64,000 nt of DNA from Dipylidium caninum (GCA_017562135.1 QEYB01000891.1:1-64000); one strand, 5' to 3'. Shown: positions 1 to 12,802, numbered from the stretch's first letter. Program-made: numbers and translations. Notes: generated by a model not told the origin, from the sequence alone.

Positions 1-807
1 TGAAGAGATAAGTGGGTAGAGTTTAGATGAGAATTGGGGTACTCGGCGATTGTGCAAGATATAGTGAAGGCTTAGCAGGTGGTCGTAAAATTCTCAAGCT
101 ACTCGACCTCAATTTCTTCACTTGCAAAACAGTTAAATTAGCAAATCTCAAAATTCACTGCGTTCATGCCCTCTTCGAAACAGGCAGTGTCCCACTCATT
201 CGGTATCATTTGCTCATGACAATTATGTCATGGCAACAACTGTCTACTCGACACCCAAAAATGGTTTCGTGCGGTTTACATAAATAGATTGTTACTGATT
301 TGTCAAATAATGCAACACTAACCTGTAATAAGTGACAATCTACTGGCAGTCCACTTAGTTATACACAGAATGCTCATTTGCAATAACGAGGCTATCTACT
401 ACTAAATAGAGGTCTCATAATTCCAGACTTACCACTTCAACTAACTAATGTCCTTACGGGTTGAAAAATTGAGGGTGGAAGGAAGTTAGTGCCGTACGTC
501 AAAGTCGCCTCTATCATCACGCCTTGATGGACCCGCACTTTGCGCTGCGCATATCATATTTTCCACGTCATTTCCCACACACAACACTCACAACACACAC
601 GTACATGAGAGGAAGATGTAGTTCAGAATATAATTAAATCTGATACAATAGATTATAAAAAACTGAGTCCGAGATCTACTATCTGTTAATACCGAGATGC
701 CCATTCTGGTTCCCTCATGTTCTTTTCGCTTGTAAGCTTACGTCGTCTCAGCTTTATGATTTGCGAAATATCTTTCTTCACCTTCCACGTCGGATTGGCT
801 ATTTCAG
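1..807. other. Non-coding stretch, no recognised gene
   Basis: Only short, unremarkable reading frames are present on either strand. I saw no splice-bounded coding segment, repeat copy or RNA gene. Confidence 0.4.
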
Positions 808-873
808 AAAGTGCCCCTAGCCAAGGTCATTTCAACGGTTTTGGATTGCCCCAGGAACTTTTGGTGGAAAATG
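808..873 (+). CDS. Candidate internal exon, unrecognised
   Basis: A 66-nt open segment lies between a pyrimidine-rich acceptor ending TTTCAG and a strong donor GTGAGT. It is phase 1 at both ends, like several exons in the better-supported genes of this window, and encodes a 21-residue stretch containing SAPSQGHFNGFG and QELLVENG. No partner exon could be placed with confidence, so the protein is unknown. It may be chance. Confidence 0.22.
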
Positions 874-2599
874 GTGAGTTTTTTCGCCGTGATTCAAGTG
901 TGTCCTCTTAATCGACTACCTCAACGTGTAAGTATTAATGAAGGAGGCAAATACGATCATTACATTCTGCGATACGATGAGTAGGGTTTTTTAAAGACTT
1001 TCCTGAACTTACCCTAGAGCGAATAAAATTGTCCTCCACCACTTAAAGTCATAATCTCTGTAAAGCTATTGAAAACGTTTTCTATCCATCAAGGCATAGG
1101 TCTCTTTGTATACTGCCTAATTGCCATGATACGAAGCAATGTTAGCACTCATAAGAATACCAATAAATTGTTCTGTAGCCAACTCCCCAGGCTCTTGGAA
1201 TAATTTCTCAATTCTTCCTGGTAGATACACCATCATTTAGCTACTTATTGGTTGTGTCTTGTATGACGTGGCATTTGATACGACATTCATCCCGATTGCC
1301 CAAATTTGTGCTAGGACACGTGTGACTGGCTGCCAAGAGGAAGTGGCCAAAGAGTGACACCTCTTCGAACCGCCATCTCTGTATTTCCCACTAGCAGCAC
1401 TTGGGCCAGAATGTTCCTAAACAGACACGCCGAAGGACTGTAAAATCTATTATGTGAAAGTACATTGCCCGAGGAACACTGTTAGATAAGAATGGGAATA
1501 GTGTGGTAGTTTTGCCCAACGTCATTCAATTTCTTGAATGGCCTTCTAAATGTAGCAAATAATTCTTTAATCTCCATTGACGACATCCTGTTGGTTTAGC
1601 TGCTTCTTCGTCAGAGACGATACTTCTACTTTCCTCCTCTTCATCCACCTTGGCGACAATTCCATCACGTTTCCCTCCTCCTCCTTCTCCTCTGCATCCG
1701 CGGACGCATCGCCCACCTCCTGCTTCGCCTATCTGTTCAGTGTCAGGCGAAAGAGGAGGAAGAGTCCAACGTTACTCGTCCAACCATCCTTCCCCATTGT
1801 TAACGCATCTGAAACAGCTTCTTGAGCCTTACTGAGTGGTCACCTCTTCTCCGGAAGAAATCTCAAGTCAGTCCTCCAAGTTACCTGTCTCACTAGAGGC
1901 TTAGCCCACCCGCCTCGAACCGGTGACTCCAACATTCCACACGGTGCCTTATCAGTCACGCCTTCAATTTCGTCCGCTCCTTAGTCCTGCTGCACGAGAG
2001 TGAAGCCGTCCTCTGCCTATTCGGCTGGGAAGATGTGTCCACGAGCGGGCAGTCAGCTATTGTCGGTGCCTTCGTCTCTTGTATGTACGAGGTTTGGGTT
2101 ACATTCCTGCAAATAATTTCACCAAAACCGACAAAAGGTCCGCTTGGTAGAAAATGGACAAAAGTCAAGAAAGTGTGAGCAGAAATATCCTGATTTTGCA
2201 CTATCATTAGAAAAGCTCAGTGAGCTCAAAGTGGGAATCGAATGTCTTTCAGATTGTTGCTTCGGTATAGCCTCGCCATCATCCACTGATTGAGCCTCGC
2301 TCGAGCCTGAGGACCATGCTTGCCGGAGGTGGTCTGAGCACCCGACGTGGGTGTTTCATGCCCATCCACAAAAGACATTTGCCAGACTCGTTTTTCTGTA
2401 TATTATATTATTTGGGTGGTTATTGCACATCGCCACGAATGATTTGACTGCCTAAAACTCCACTTCACCATGAGGAGAAAAGAGCTACTGAGTGAAAATG
2501 AGGAAAAGCTGAAGTGGATTTTATGGAAAAGAAGCCCATTGTAAAGAGCAGGCCAGATGGGAAAATAAAATTCCGATCGTGGGAAGAAGAATATGCGGG
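874..2599. other. Intergenic, with one repeat-A fragment
   Basis: No convincing exon was found. A pyrimidine-rich stretch near 1,670-1,730 produces overlapping Ser/Pro-rich frames in two registers, which looks like composition rather than coding. The only recognised element is the repeat-A fragment at 1,690-1,850. Confidence 0.4.
1690..1850 (+). repeat. Repeat A, partial copy
   Basis: The stretch around 1,770-1,830 (ACTCGTCCAACCATCC, then CCCCATTGTTAACGC and TGAAACAGCTTCTTGAG) aligns with 43,950-44,040 in the same orientation and with the reverse complement of 3,500-3,620. It is a third, shorter member of that dispersed family. The alignment was made by eye and its limits are approximate. 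Confidence 0.5.
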
Positions 2600-3695
2600 G
2601 GACGGCATGTGTCGGTTTATTCGAAGAATGCTAATGGTGCGCCCACTTATACCCACACAAACAACTTACACCTTCCATCGAACTGCATTTCACTACCCCT
2701 CAAGCTTCCATTACCGGTGACAACTGCAAGCTTTCTGCTTTGCAAAACTTCATGGAGTGGCCAATACGCTAAGCCGCACTTGACGAATTTTGCACACACA
2801 AATCGTTTCCTACACTCAAGTTTTTCCTTTCTCTGCAATTCGCCTTCCTTTCATACCTTCCACCTCCATCCTCATTCGACCGTTTTGCTAGTCGGTGATG
2901 GACCAGGCAACTGACTTGTCCCACTGTCTCCTTGACCTTTTAACTCAACTCTCCTTGGACGGAGAGGTGGCCACGTTTGGATGAGACTGCTGAGACGAAG
3001 TGTGGGAAAGAAGGCGAGCCACATGGAAGAATCTGTTTCAAACTTCCTCTTCTGCAAACACCTGATTTGAGTGGTGATTTTGTCATCGCAAAGTCGCGTC
3101 TGGTGTCCGCGCAGAGGACAGTCTCGTCATGAATTTCAAACAGGTACTTCGGCTGCATGTGGAAAACGTGATGAGATGTGGGAAATGAGGACGAGACCTG
3201 GGGCAGTACGCGTATCGGTGCAAGCGGAACGGAGTAAAGGAACATTCCATCGTTTGATGAAGGCAAATGAGGCCACAGACGCTGAGACATAATGATTGCT
3301 GCTTATTGTGGAGAAACTTTGTGACTTATTTCAGGCAATAGGGCCCGACGACCTACTCATCCACCTGCCTGCCAGTTTGCCTGCCCACTTGTCTGTCCTG
3401 AGGGCTTAATTACTTTGTTGAAGACAGAGTTTGACAGAGAGAAAACTATATGCCTGGACAACATTAAGTCACCTCCTTGACTGTATTTCTCAGGTGAAAG
3501 TGTAAGTGGACGAAGTAATTGCTTCGAGAAGACGTCTCACTTCAGCTCAACAAAACCGTTCTCAGAAGCGTTCACAATGGGAAAAGGATGATTGGAGAGT
3601 GAGGTGGACTGGTCCCCTGAAGTGGAGCAGTGAACGTTGCCCAATCCGTGGCCGCCCATGTGGAATTGGCCTCCATACAATTAACTAGCAGAGGG
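2600..3695 (+). repeat. Repeat A, long copy 1 (inverted relative to 43.9-45.4 kb)
   Basis: Three blocks match the reverse complement of 43,870-45,370 in conserved order: 2,600-2,890, 3,060-3,320 and 3,500-3,690. Shared anchors include ACTTACACCTTCC, AACTTCATGGAG and GGCGGCC. Reading frames inside both copies carry stops at different places, so I treat it as a dispersed non-autonomous repeat. No transposase or RT was seen. Confidence 0.65.
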
Positions 3696-4110
3696 GCGCC
3701 GATCAGGTCGAAAGAACTCCCACCTTGACAACCCTCACTGGCTCAGAATACGTGTATCGTGCTCTATGTGGCTTTGCCTGTTCAGGAAGCAAAGGCGCAG
3801 ATGATTAAACAGTGCAAAAAGTGAGCCTATGGAACAGGAGGCGGAGTAGAGCAGGACTCGTCAGTGGAACGGGGAAGTAGGCTTCATGACACTGGCGAAG
3901 GCCAGTGGAGTCGGGGCGTGTGTTGATGTAACTGGACGGCGGTCGCTTCCACAAAAAGGTCAGTAGTGAAGTATTTCCATTCCAACTTTATCATCATCCC
4001 TCGTCCCTTTTCCCATAAGTGAATTTGCGACGTCCGGTTTATTACTTATGAATTCTTCTCTTCTTGCTCCCCCGCAGCAGCAAGTGCTTAGAGGTGGAAG
4101 ACGTGGCAAA
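3696..4110. other. Intergenic, nothing recognised
   Basis: No exon or repeat copy could be supported here. The pyrimidine-rich tract near 4,050-4,075 lies just before a candidate small secreted ORF. Confidence 0.35.
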
Positions 4111-4434
4111 ATGAAACTCCGCTTACAAACACTCCTCTTTGCATTATTCAATTTACAAATCACATCTCAGTTCAACGTAAAATCGTTTAAATGGAATTTT
4201 TGCACTTGGGCTTGCTTACTCCTTCCCGACTTGGACTCTACACATTGTGCAACAAATAGGCGAAAGTGCGAACTCGGAAGATCGCCAGACACAGGTGGGC
4301 GGCGGCGAGTGTCGTGTGGGAAGTTGGTAAAGAAGGCGAACCTCATTGGTAAGGGTGAGGATAAAAGAGAGGGAGATGGCGGCCCAGGAAACAATCCACA
4401 TTCACCGATGATAGACTCATTCTCTGCTCATTAA
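4111..4434 (+). CDS. Candidate small secreted protein, unrecognised
   Basis: From the ATG at 4,111 the frame gives about 107 residues. The first 20 look like a signal peptide (MKLRLQ, then LLFALF, then ITSQ). The rest has spaced cysteines (FCTWAC, THCA, KCEL, SCGK) and a hydrophilic Gly/Asp/Glu-rich end. The frame is open further upstream to 4,048, but the internal Met gives the better signal sequence. No family is recognised and no TATA box or poly(A) signal was placed. Seen: an intact ORF. Inferred: secretion. Confidence 0.28.
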   Translation: MKLRLQTLLFALFNLQITSQFNVKSFKWNFCTWACLLLPDLDSTHCATNRRKCELGRSPDTGGRRRVSCGKLVKKANLIGKGEDKREGDGGPGNNPHSPMIDSFSAH

Positions 4435-5884
4435 ACTGTTAGGCGCTCCCTCCATCGTCCTTTCTCTAGTCGACCAAATGGATATGTTTTGTTACTCGCA
4501 TTTTTACAATTTCCATGTAGGTGACAAACAGTCTTGTCTGTGCTCATGAGTAGGCACGTGAGAAAGGAGAAGCAAGGAGTGTAGTGGCATGGTGTTTCGT
4601 AGAGTAAGATGAGAAGGAAGGAAATCTAAGACTGTCGGTTGTAGCATCACGTAACAATTTTTTAAAAGTGTTTCGTGAAAGCATAGTTCCTGATTGGACA
4701 TAGGAAGATGGTTTGCAAATTTGAAGCAGGTGGTTCCCACCCTTTTGATAAGCTGCGTTCTGTGCAACCGTCTTTGATTGGCGACGGTCTTGTTTAGATC
4801 ATGTAGGAGCAAGATCCTCTGCCGTCAACATCGGAGATCGTCGAAAGCCTTAATTTAGTCAGCGAACTAGTGCGAAAGATGGGTGGAGCGCCACATGAAT
4901 AAACTGCTTGCTAAGAACGTAATCGAGCCCTCCTTCAACCGTATGATAATATGGAGTGAATGTTTGACTGCCCTACTGAAAAATTCTATGTCAAAGTGCA
5001 CATTGTGGGTCGGAAGAACGTAACCCTTTTGCCTTTACAACAAATTTAATTCCGAATAGAGAATATGAGGTGTGTATGGCGGGTCACTCAAGGACTAACG
5101 GATCATGACCCTTTGAAAGCGAACGAGAAGGCCCAACTGAAAAGCATTGTCTGAATGTGGATGATTTTGTGAGAGGAGTCCAAAAAAAGAGATTGACAAT
5201 GTTCAAGAGGAGGGCATCGTATTGCATGAGGATAATGAGGAGCCACATGCTGCTTTGGGGACTCTTCAAAAGAGTAGAGAACGAGGTTAAAACATCTTGC
5301 CACGCCAGCATATTCGACTTGACACCTTTTGAATATCACTTTCTTATCTTCACAAAATGTTAAAGGAAGAAGAGTACAGAATGAAGAAGTTATTTAACAA
5401 GAACTGTTCGACTGTTCGCATTAACAGATGGAACATGTACAAAAAATTGAGAGTACAAATTGCTCTTAGTTGACAGAAGCTCAATTTTAATTAAAATAAT
5501 TGATGGCGAGGAAAGAATTAATTTGTTTTTTTTTTCTCAAACACAATGAAAACTTTCTGATAAACCTCAGCCTTCTCCTCCTCCTCCCTCCCTTGACACC
5601 TTTTCGTCCCAGAAACTTATGTCCGCATATCGCGCACTCGGACTATCAACTCTCTCCACTCACTTCCTCCTCTCCGCTCTGTTCGCACTCAAACGAGATG
5701 GCATCGTGTCGAAGGGGAGACGACTTTCAAGTCTGTGCGTTCAGTGGGAACAGACGTCCTCGCCATGATTCCATCTCATAGCTGCGCGACTCATGCAGTA
5801 AGAGCTTTCGAGGTTCGCATTTGGTTTCCACGCATCTGATGGAAGCTAATGTTTAAAAGAAGACGTCAGCCTTGAACAAAAGCC
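4435..5884. other. Intergenic, nothing firmly recognised
   Basis: Short open frames occur, including a Leu/Pro-rich one at 5,500-5,781 caused by a pyrimidine-rich tract. None has both credible splice sites and protein-like composition. Confidence 0.35.
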
Positions 5885-6200
5885 AGTCATGGTTGACCAT
5901 GAGCTCGTAGACCACTGGACTACTCACAATGAAGACTAATCTCCTCTCTTTACACTCTCAAGTGCCTGCTCGTCTGAACATTTGCACTGTAATCGAAAGA
6001 AGGCGACCGACGTTGGGGCCTATTTAAGGCTCTGCCACGGTGCTTCCCTTAGATCCAACCGAATAGGCCCTACAAGTGGCACTTCCCATTCCGTCCTTTC
6101 CTACTGCACTCGTACTGAGTGGTATGGGAAATGCTGGCTGAAGAGGAGTTGTCGAAGAAGCCGAATGGAATGTGGAGCAGCCATACTTCGTGCTCCTTAG
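5885..6200 (+). repeat. Repeat B, partial copy 1
   Basis: It shares with 8,200-8,480 and 45,700-45,965 the series GTAGACCACTGGACTACTC, TATTTAAGGC..TGCCACGG, CTTCC..ATCC.ACC and CGTCCTTTCCTACTGCA. It is the 3' half of the repeat-B family. Confidence 0.5.
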
Positions 6201-7814
6201 TACCCCCTCTCTTGCCTGAAGACTAACTGTCTTGACACCATCAAATTCTTCTTTCAGCCTAGCGCTCGATTGTTCCATCACCTGAAACTCATCGTTGTCA
6301 GGCTTTCCAGCTTGGTAGTATTCATTTTCTAATTTAGCCATGTTGGTAGCTTATTAGGGGGCAGAAATGGAAGAGTATGTGACTTCCACATTGGATTTCG
6401 GCCGAATTGCTACTGAAGAAGGCGAAGCAGGACAAAGTAGACTGCGTCCAACATTAGTGAATTGCAAGCTTACAGTCACCCCATTATTTCTACTTGTTTG
6501 AGCTTTAACGGAACGAAATTGAAGATGTCCGTGCCCGTTTAATCATCCAATTCGCCTATTGCCTCAGTATTCACCTAAATATCTGTAGCGATGTCGCGCA
6601 CTCGCACAAAATACTGCACCCGTGAAGATTGCCCATGTAGAAGCCTTCGTCATCGATGACGTGATATGCTCAAACGTGAGTGTCGAATGTTTAGCCAGGT
6701 TCACGTGGAATGCAGTGCATGACGCCCTTGAGATCGCAAGCACTATGAAAAGCTTACCTTCCCCACAGATCGTGAAACAGGAGGAGAGGCACCCACTCAG
6801 CCTTTGAAGCTGTTTGTCTGTCGATCAAAAGAATGTTAGCCTGTTAGCAACAGCTGCATCCATCCATTCTCAATGTGACTTTAGATACACTGAAAAACCA
6901 CATTCTCCATGTTGGTCCACACGACTAAAGTAGGTCGAAACACTCCGAAATCTGTTGAAATTGAGCGACATGGGGAAAAACAAGCTGAGATGAATCAGCA
7001 AGAGGTACAGATCGGGCGTGAGAGAAATGTGTAAAGCAGGTGCCCAAACAAAAGTGAGCTAAGGAGTACGAAGTCAGCGTGGTGCCATTGTTTGAGTATG
7101 GAAGAAAGACGAGGTGTATTGTGGAATATAGGTGGGATGATAAAGATAGTGACGTTGTCGTGTATGACAGGTTGAGCTGAATAGGAGAGAGGCGTTGCGG
7201 AGTGTGAGCAAAAGCATTGAGATCGCTGCGCTTGCATTCTTTAACTAAATTATCTCCTCCTAGCACTATATGATTTTGATGGTGGAAGGCAGTGTTCTCA
7301 GGGGATATTCACCAAATGCTCACTCATGTCACAAGGTAGTTGGAGTTTTAGTTTATATTTCTGACCAATCTCTCAATACACGACGGCTTCGTGTATCACC
7401 TTGACCATATCACGCTGATGAATTTCATTGATCGTACGGTGCTCACACGATTAACGTCAAGTCAGGCCAACATCTGTACAAAAAATCCGCAGTGGGACTC
7501 CTATTTGGCCACCCTGGGGAAAATGTCTGAGATGACATCAGTCAATCCGTCCACACACACGCCAGCCTGTGAGACAGCTAAATTCTCCGTGTAGGATGCC
7601 TTGTGGATTTCCTTGTACCCCTTGGACTCATCCATTTCCTGATCACGCCGTTAATGAAGTGTCATTTGCGTAAAAATATTTGCGAAATTTGCAACGCTGA
7701 AGGCGAATTGCTGGAAACAACCTTTCTTCCACACATTCATTAATCACCTTATTCTCGCTCAAGCGGGTCAATTCATCGGTTTTCATGAGGCAAATGTGGG
7801 GACGGAAGGAATTT
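6201..7814. other. Intergenic, nothing recognised
   Basis: Reading frames up to 113 codons occur on the minus strand (6,925-7,266). They overlap a second frame of similar length and low-complexity Ser/Leu/Thr composition, and no clear exon boundaries were found. Confidence 0.35.
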
Positions 7815-8480
7815 GGTCGAGAGTGCCGGCTGGCAGAATGAATAAGAGTCAGGTTCGCCGCAGTAATCATGGCAACCGAAGTATTTTGAGCAGCGTAATG
7901 ATAACCTACAAGCAAGTGTTGTGATAAAATTACTTTTTTCTAGCTAAGTCCCGTCTAAGCACATCTTGTATTTTTTGCCGGAGTTTCGAGACACAAACGT
8001 CGTTCTGCGTCTTTTTTGCATGAACATAAGCTTTGTCCGCCTGCCAGTAGAGAGATCACCAAGTTTCTAAAGACCTGCACCTAATATCGCTCATATAGTG
8101 AGTTATGAGCAGAGTTTCAGTCTAGGGAAAATGTCAAACGTGGGTGAAATTCATCAACTGACATTGAGTCAAAATTCACCAATGAGCCTTGAGGCGACTG
8201 GACCACTCGAAGATGACGACTGATTTTTCATTCTCGAGTGTCGCCTCGCGTGGACAGTTTTGAGCTGCGGTCAAAAGAAGCTAACAAACATTTGCGCATA
8301 TTTAAGGCACCGCCACGGGACTTCCTTCCAATCCGACCAAGTCGGCGCTGCAAATAACATTTTCAATAGTGTCATTTCTTGCTGCAATCTGCGCTTGCTG
8401 TGCGGGAATGCGGTCTGCCAAGCAACCTACAGATGAAGCCATTGTTTGTGTGTCAGTGTAAAGAATCCAGCGTAATTGAA
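7815..8480 (+). repeat. Repeat B, longest copy
   Basis: Bases 7,815-8,230 align directly with 38,645-39,050; anchors are AGCGTAATGATAACC, AAAATTACTTTTTT, GTCTTTTTTGCATGA, TCAGTCTAGGGAAAATGTC and CATCAACTGAC. Bases 8,100-8,480 align with 45,650-45,965. The copies overlap in the middle and so define one composite repeat of about 0.7 kb. No coding capacity is conserved between copies. Confidence 0.65.
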
Positions 8481-8856
8481 ATGTGGAATTGTCCCTCCAT
8501 ACTTCAACTGTTGCTGCTCGAGCAGAAGTGGTGATTTACCTCTGCATCACCGACGTTGCGACAGCAAGGCTTCAGTGAGGGAAAAAACCACCAAGGAATG
8601 TCACCACAGACATTCTCTGCACAGGCTGCGTGAAGTGAAACATCTTGCAGCCAAATCCCCTAATCTCCTCGCCCTTAATCGTCCGCAAGCCCCCAAGCTG
8701 TTTTCTCCAGTAGGCCCATTGTCTCGACTTTTCTACTCCATGCTGAGAGTGGGGATTTTAACACTCTAAAAAACTGAGTCAACGCACATGGTGCAGATTG
8801 CCATTATGCACTGTAACGAGATTTGATTGTGTTCGCAATGGTTATTCTTCATTTTC

Positions 8857-9238
8857 TCACTTCCTTCCACCTACTGCTTCACCGTCCTCCCTGCTCCTTG
8901 GCGAGGGCCTTGACGCTGATCTACTTGAAACACAGGATGAAGATAATGTGAAGTGACTTCTGCGGAATCGGCCATAGCGAAAATTCCTACTCAACTCGAC
9001 TCGCTGTAGCCATTGTCACCTACCTAATCACCTCATCGTGAAAGTTCCCTGACAACTGTCGATGCAGTTTAACCAAGCGCAGACGGATGGCGACACGTGA
9101 TAGACCATTTCGACGAAGAGGAATATACCTCCAGCGAAGAAACGCAGCACAAAAGAACAACAAAGCAATTATTAGAGGAAGTAGAAGGTTCAAAATTAGA
9201 ATAAGATGCCAAGCGGATGCAAACCAGTTAATTACGTG
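8857..9238 (-). CDS. 3' end of a single-pass membrane protein, unrecognised (partial)
   Basis: Two minus-strand exons fit together in phase. The upstream exon (about 9,238 to 9,024) encodes a hydrophobic helix (LILILNLLLPLIIALLFFCA) followed by a strongly basic segment (RWRYIPLRRNG, IRLRLVKLHRQ). It ends at AG|GTAGGT in phase 2. The last exon (8,959 to 8,857) begins after TTCCGCAG and reads SHFTLSSSC, then a Ser/Arg-rich run, then EDGEAVGGRK and a stop. This is the usual order of ectodomain, TM, stop-transfer and cytoplasmic tail. Upstream ectodomain exons were not resolved; possible ones lie between 9.3 and 10.5 kb on the same strand. The 5' boundary of the TM exon is uncertain. Family unknown. 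Confidence 0.42.
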
Positions 9239-9329
9239 CCTTGAGCATGAGGGTACACAAGAGACAGGACGAGGTGATGCAGCTCGAAATGAACAACTTG
9301 TCATCGCCCAACACCCACAATACATTCAG

Positions 9330-12329
9330 TGCAAGGACAGTCACTTGTAGCCAAAACGCCAGCTCACACGAATACTTCATTTGTTATGACTTCGGAGTTG
9401 GTGTACGAGTTGAAGAGACCACAAGCTACTGGGTTGTTCGGCGAGAAGTTCTCGATTAATAAAAGACAGCCTCAATCGTAAAAGGGGACTCGTGTCACCA
9501 TTCCCTCCTACCTCTGGCCACTAAAATTTATCGCTTAATAGCCTAACCGATTTAGAGTTGCACTACATGATAAAGTTTCGTACCTGCCACTGTACTGAAA
9601 TGAAAACCGTAACAAGGGTTTTTTTTCAATAGTCCGTCAACTGTTAGCAAGGGCAAAGGGACACATCTGCTTTCCCGCTTCGCTGTCATGCGAGAGTGCA
9701 TTTACGGCTCGCATATTCGGATATCCGAGGTGGGCAGGGTGATAAGGCGATGATGAAGTTACTGAGTGAACTGCATACCACCTCGGTCCAACTACGTCGA
9801 CATTTTGATGGCTAAGCAATGGGAAGACATCGAAGTAAATCACGTGAGATGCACTTAGGGATGATGTGCATTAGGTGACAGAACATATTTTCAATGGAAT
9901 ATCAGTAAAATGCACGCCAATGCTCATTCTCATCATCCGCTCACTTATTTTTCAAAATATCGGGTGCATAATCGCAACAATTAGTTCAGTCGTAAAGTTA
10001 AACAACATCAACACGCCTCTTGGCATTGTCACCTTCTATTGCCTACACTCTTGCCACTACTGAGTTGACTCTCGCTACTCTTATGAAATATAGGGGCTGC
10101 ACACGCTGCCAAAATCTGTTACGCGTCTATCTCGAGTCAGGCACCCACCGAAATAGCGCTCGAGGTTTGATTCCCCGTTGCAAGTGCATTCCTGTATGAG
10201 AGCGCAATTGGAAATCAGGCGATGACTTCTGTTCTTCCAAGTGATCCGCAAACCATTTGGCTTATACGTGTGATAATGCCTTCATTTCATTTCCGTTTGC
10301 GACCGGCGACACTTTCTGCCGTGCTTAACTGCGACTGCATCTCCATTTTCATCCATCCTCTCCAAAGCTTCAAATCTCTACACACTTTCTTGGCTCTCAT
10401 TATCCGTTTCACCCTGCATTTGCGACAGGTACCCACACATTTAGTAGTATTGTTTGAAGTGTATGCAAGGAGGAAGGAATAAACTAAATACTGTTTCCAA
10501 GGTTTCTGAATCAACATCTGCTAACTTACATCGCTGTCATGGGAGAGTGCATCCCTTAGCGTAGTATGTATCAACGACGGGGGGGGCGATGCTTCCATAC
10601 TTCCATGCTTCCACTCAACACTGGTCCCTATTCCAGTCGCCAAGTAGATGAAATAGGATTGCCAGTCAGATGAATGAAATACTAAACCCTTCGACGTTTC
10701 AATCCCACTTTCTGGGATTCTAAGGAGTCCAAATGATGGTCTGACATGTTAAGCGCAAACGAGTTAAGAAATGTGTCAGACACCGAAGTGCTGTCTACCC
10801 CCCCACACGTACTTACGTAGGTGCAAAGGCATATCGTGTGGAATGGGTTTGATTTGGGTCGCAATATGCCACGATGAGGGCACCATTATGCGTGAGGGTG
10901 TGTGTGGAACTCTCACTTGTTATCCCACGAATGAATGAAGTCTCGATAAAAGATATAGTATCTAATGTATTCCTTTCTCGTGCAATGTCTGCCTGCGTCT
11001 ATGAAATAGACGATTGCAACCATCAAGGTGCTTGTGTAGTCTGGAAGCCATCAGGATTCTAGAACCTAATCATACACTCATCTCACCCCAACTCAACTCT
11101 CTCACTTTACATACACCCAGCACACATCAACGGGAAGCTGTAACAGCATCATGCCATCGATAGGCCGTCGCTATTTCGACAGGCTGGAAATGCGCACACG
11201 AATAAATTCCACAGAGGTCACTTCCTATCTTGAGTGCTTATTGATGCCAGTGTCCCTGGTAACACATCCGCTTGCCTTACTCTATCACCGCAAATTCCCC
11301 TTTATCATATCTAAGTACCTCGACTAACACCACTCAAGTAAGAGTGCCGCGCTATTCTGTGAGGCAACGGGTGTGCATGTTGCCACAATGGTTATGTGTC
11401 TCTCAAATCATGCACTGTCGCAAGAGCCAAATGTTAATCATCAACCCGCCCACTGATGCTATGAGGTCATAAATGCACTCGCGCGTGCCAGCTTTGTAAG
11501 GAGGCAGATGGTAACATCTTGGATCTAGATACACCCCGTAGCCCATTTTAAACATACTTTATTAGTCAGGCGTCACTTAAATGCCGTGGTGAGTTTGCCA
11601 TTTTCTGTCGTCGTCGTCGTCTTATCTGAGGCTAATTAGACTTGGTGATGACGAAATTGTTGTGAGAATGAAATGGACGAATGTGTAAATTGATCAAGCC
11701 CAACATTTATAGCCTGAAAGATGCGAACTGTCCATTTATGACGTGATACGGCTACGGCATCCCGTAGGTGTGTGGTGGGTTTTTTATGTGAATGAAGTCA
11801 CCGCTAGGTATGGGTCACACTCCAGAGGTCTGTCAGGAGAGCGAAGCAGACGACGGCGGTCGTTGTCAATTTGAACGACGCATGCTCGTAGTAAGCTTGT
11901 ATGAACTACGGGTCGGAGAAGATGTGAGCTGTAGGAGACGAGAGATACAATCCTGCTGCGGCTTCTTCTCTCTCGAGGGCATGCTTATGACAGTCGAAAA
12001 TGTGGAAACTGAAGTTTCTTACGTTGTAAGAAAAGAGTCAACGTCAACTGTTGGAAAAGATTCTTGTCCCCGACCCATCCCCATTCACTGACTTTATGAG
12101 GAGTTGTGGGGTCAGGGAAAAAAGCATTGAAACTGGGAGCGCTGACGCGAGTGACGAAGACCATAGAGGCCGACCCGACCGCACATGCAACAATTTTTAC
12201 TCTGAAATATGAGCTAAAGCACCGATTCTGGGTTGGTTAGCGAGCAAATAATTTTCGAGATTTTCAATGTGGAAAGTGAGCCATGGTGTCATCACACCCT
12301 CTCCCAATCATCCTCCGCTTCCCCTTCAG
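9330..12329. other. Mostly unassigned, may hold introns of the 9 kb or 12.4 kb genes
   Basis: Several frames could be exons: minus 9,637-9,843, minus 10,287-10,517 with an N-terminal hydrophobic stretch, plus 10,874-11,062 with paired cysteines, and plus 11,792-12,091. None has two convincing splice sites in a matching phase, so none is called. A short TCG run lies near 11,608-11,622 and a run of eight G at about 10,577. Confidence 0.3.
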
Positions 12330-12464
12330 GCGATATACGACGAATGGACATTTAGTTACAATTACACCATGAACTGGTGCTGCAAATGCAAATCACACCG
12401 CAATGTGTGTAGCAGCGACGCCTTAACCGAATGTCAATCTCTCCATATCGTGGAGTGCTGCTGA
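12330..12464 (+). CDS. Cys-rich terminal exon of an unrecognised protein
   Basis: After a clear pyrimidine tract and CCCCTTCAG acceptor, a phase-0 frame runs 44 codons to a TGA. It starts AIYDEW, has an N-glycosylation sequon (NYT) and then the cysteine array NWCCKCK, NVCSS, TECQS and IVECC. This density of cysteines suggests a secreted, disulphide-rich domain. The stop precedes the next gene's start codon by about 340 bp on the same strand. Upstream exons were not identified, so the start of this gene is unknown. Confidence 0.42.
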   Translation, partial: AIYDEWTFSYNYTMNWCCKCKSHRNVCSSDALTECQSLHIVECC

Positions 12465-12802
12465 AAGTGAAGACGTCTTACAAAATAGGTCATCGCGCAT
12501 ATCGGAGGAGAGAGCGTCTCAGCTTCCTCGTTCGTGCGGCAGCAGAGAGTTAGACAATAAGACTGGGTGAGAAATGGGAGCATGAAGTTAGTCCACACTA
12601 CAAGCAACTAGAATGCAGTAAGTAAACCGTGTAGACTGATTGACGTGTCAGAACGCCATATGAATGAATGCGTGCACTCCATGACGAAGGATGCAGAGCG
12701 GAGCAATGTCGAGTTAAATAGCCACTGAGAAGGCACCTGTTGACCTACTTCAGACCGGATAAATAGAAAGCAAACGTGACAAAGGCCTCAACTGCACGGC
12801 AA

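Noticed and set aside
10874..11062. Frame with paired cysteines resembling an EGF-like fragment
   Set aside because: The cysteine spacing does not complete an EGF domain, and no acceptor/donor pair fits the frame.
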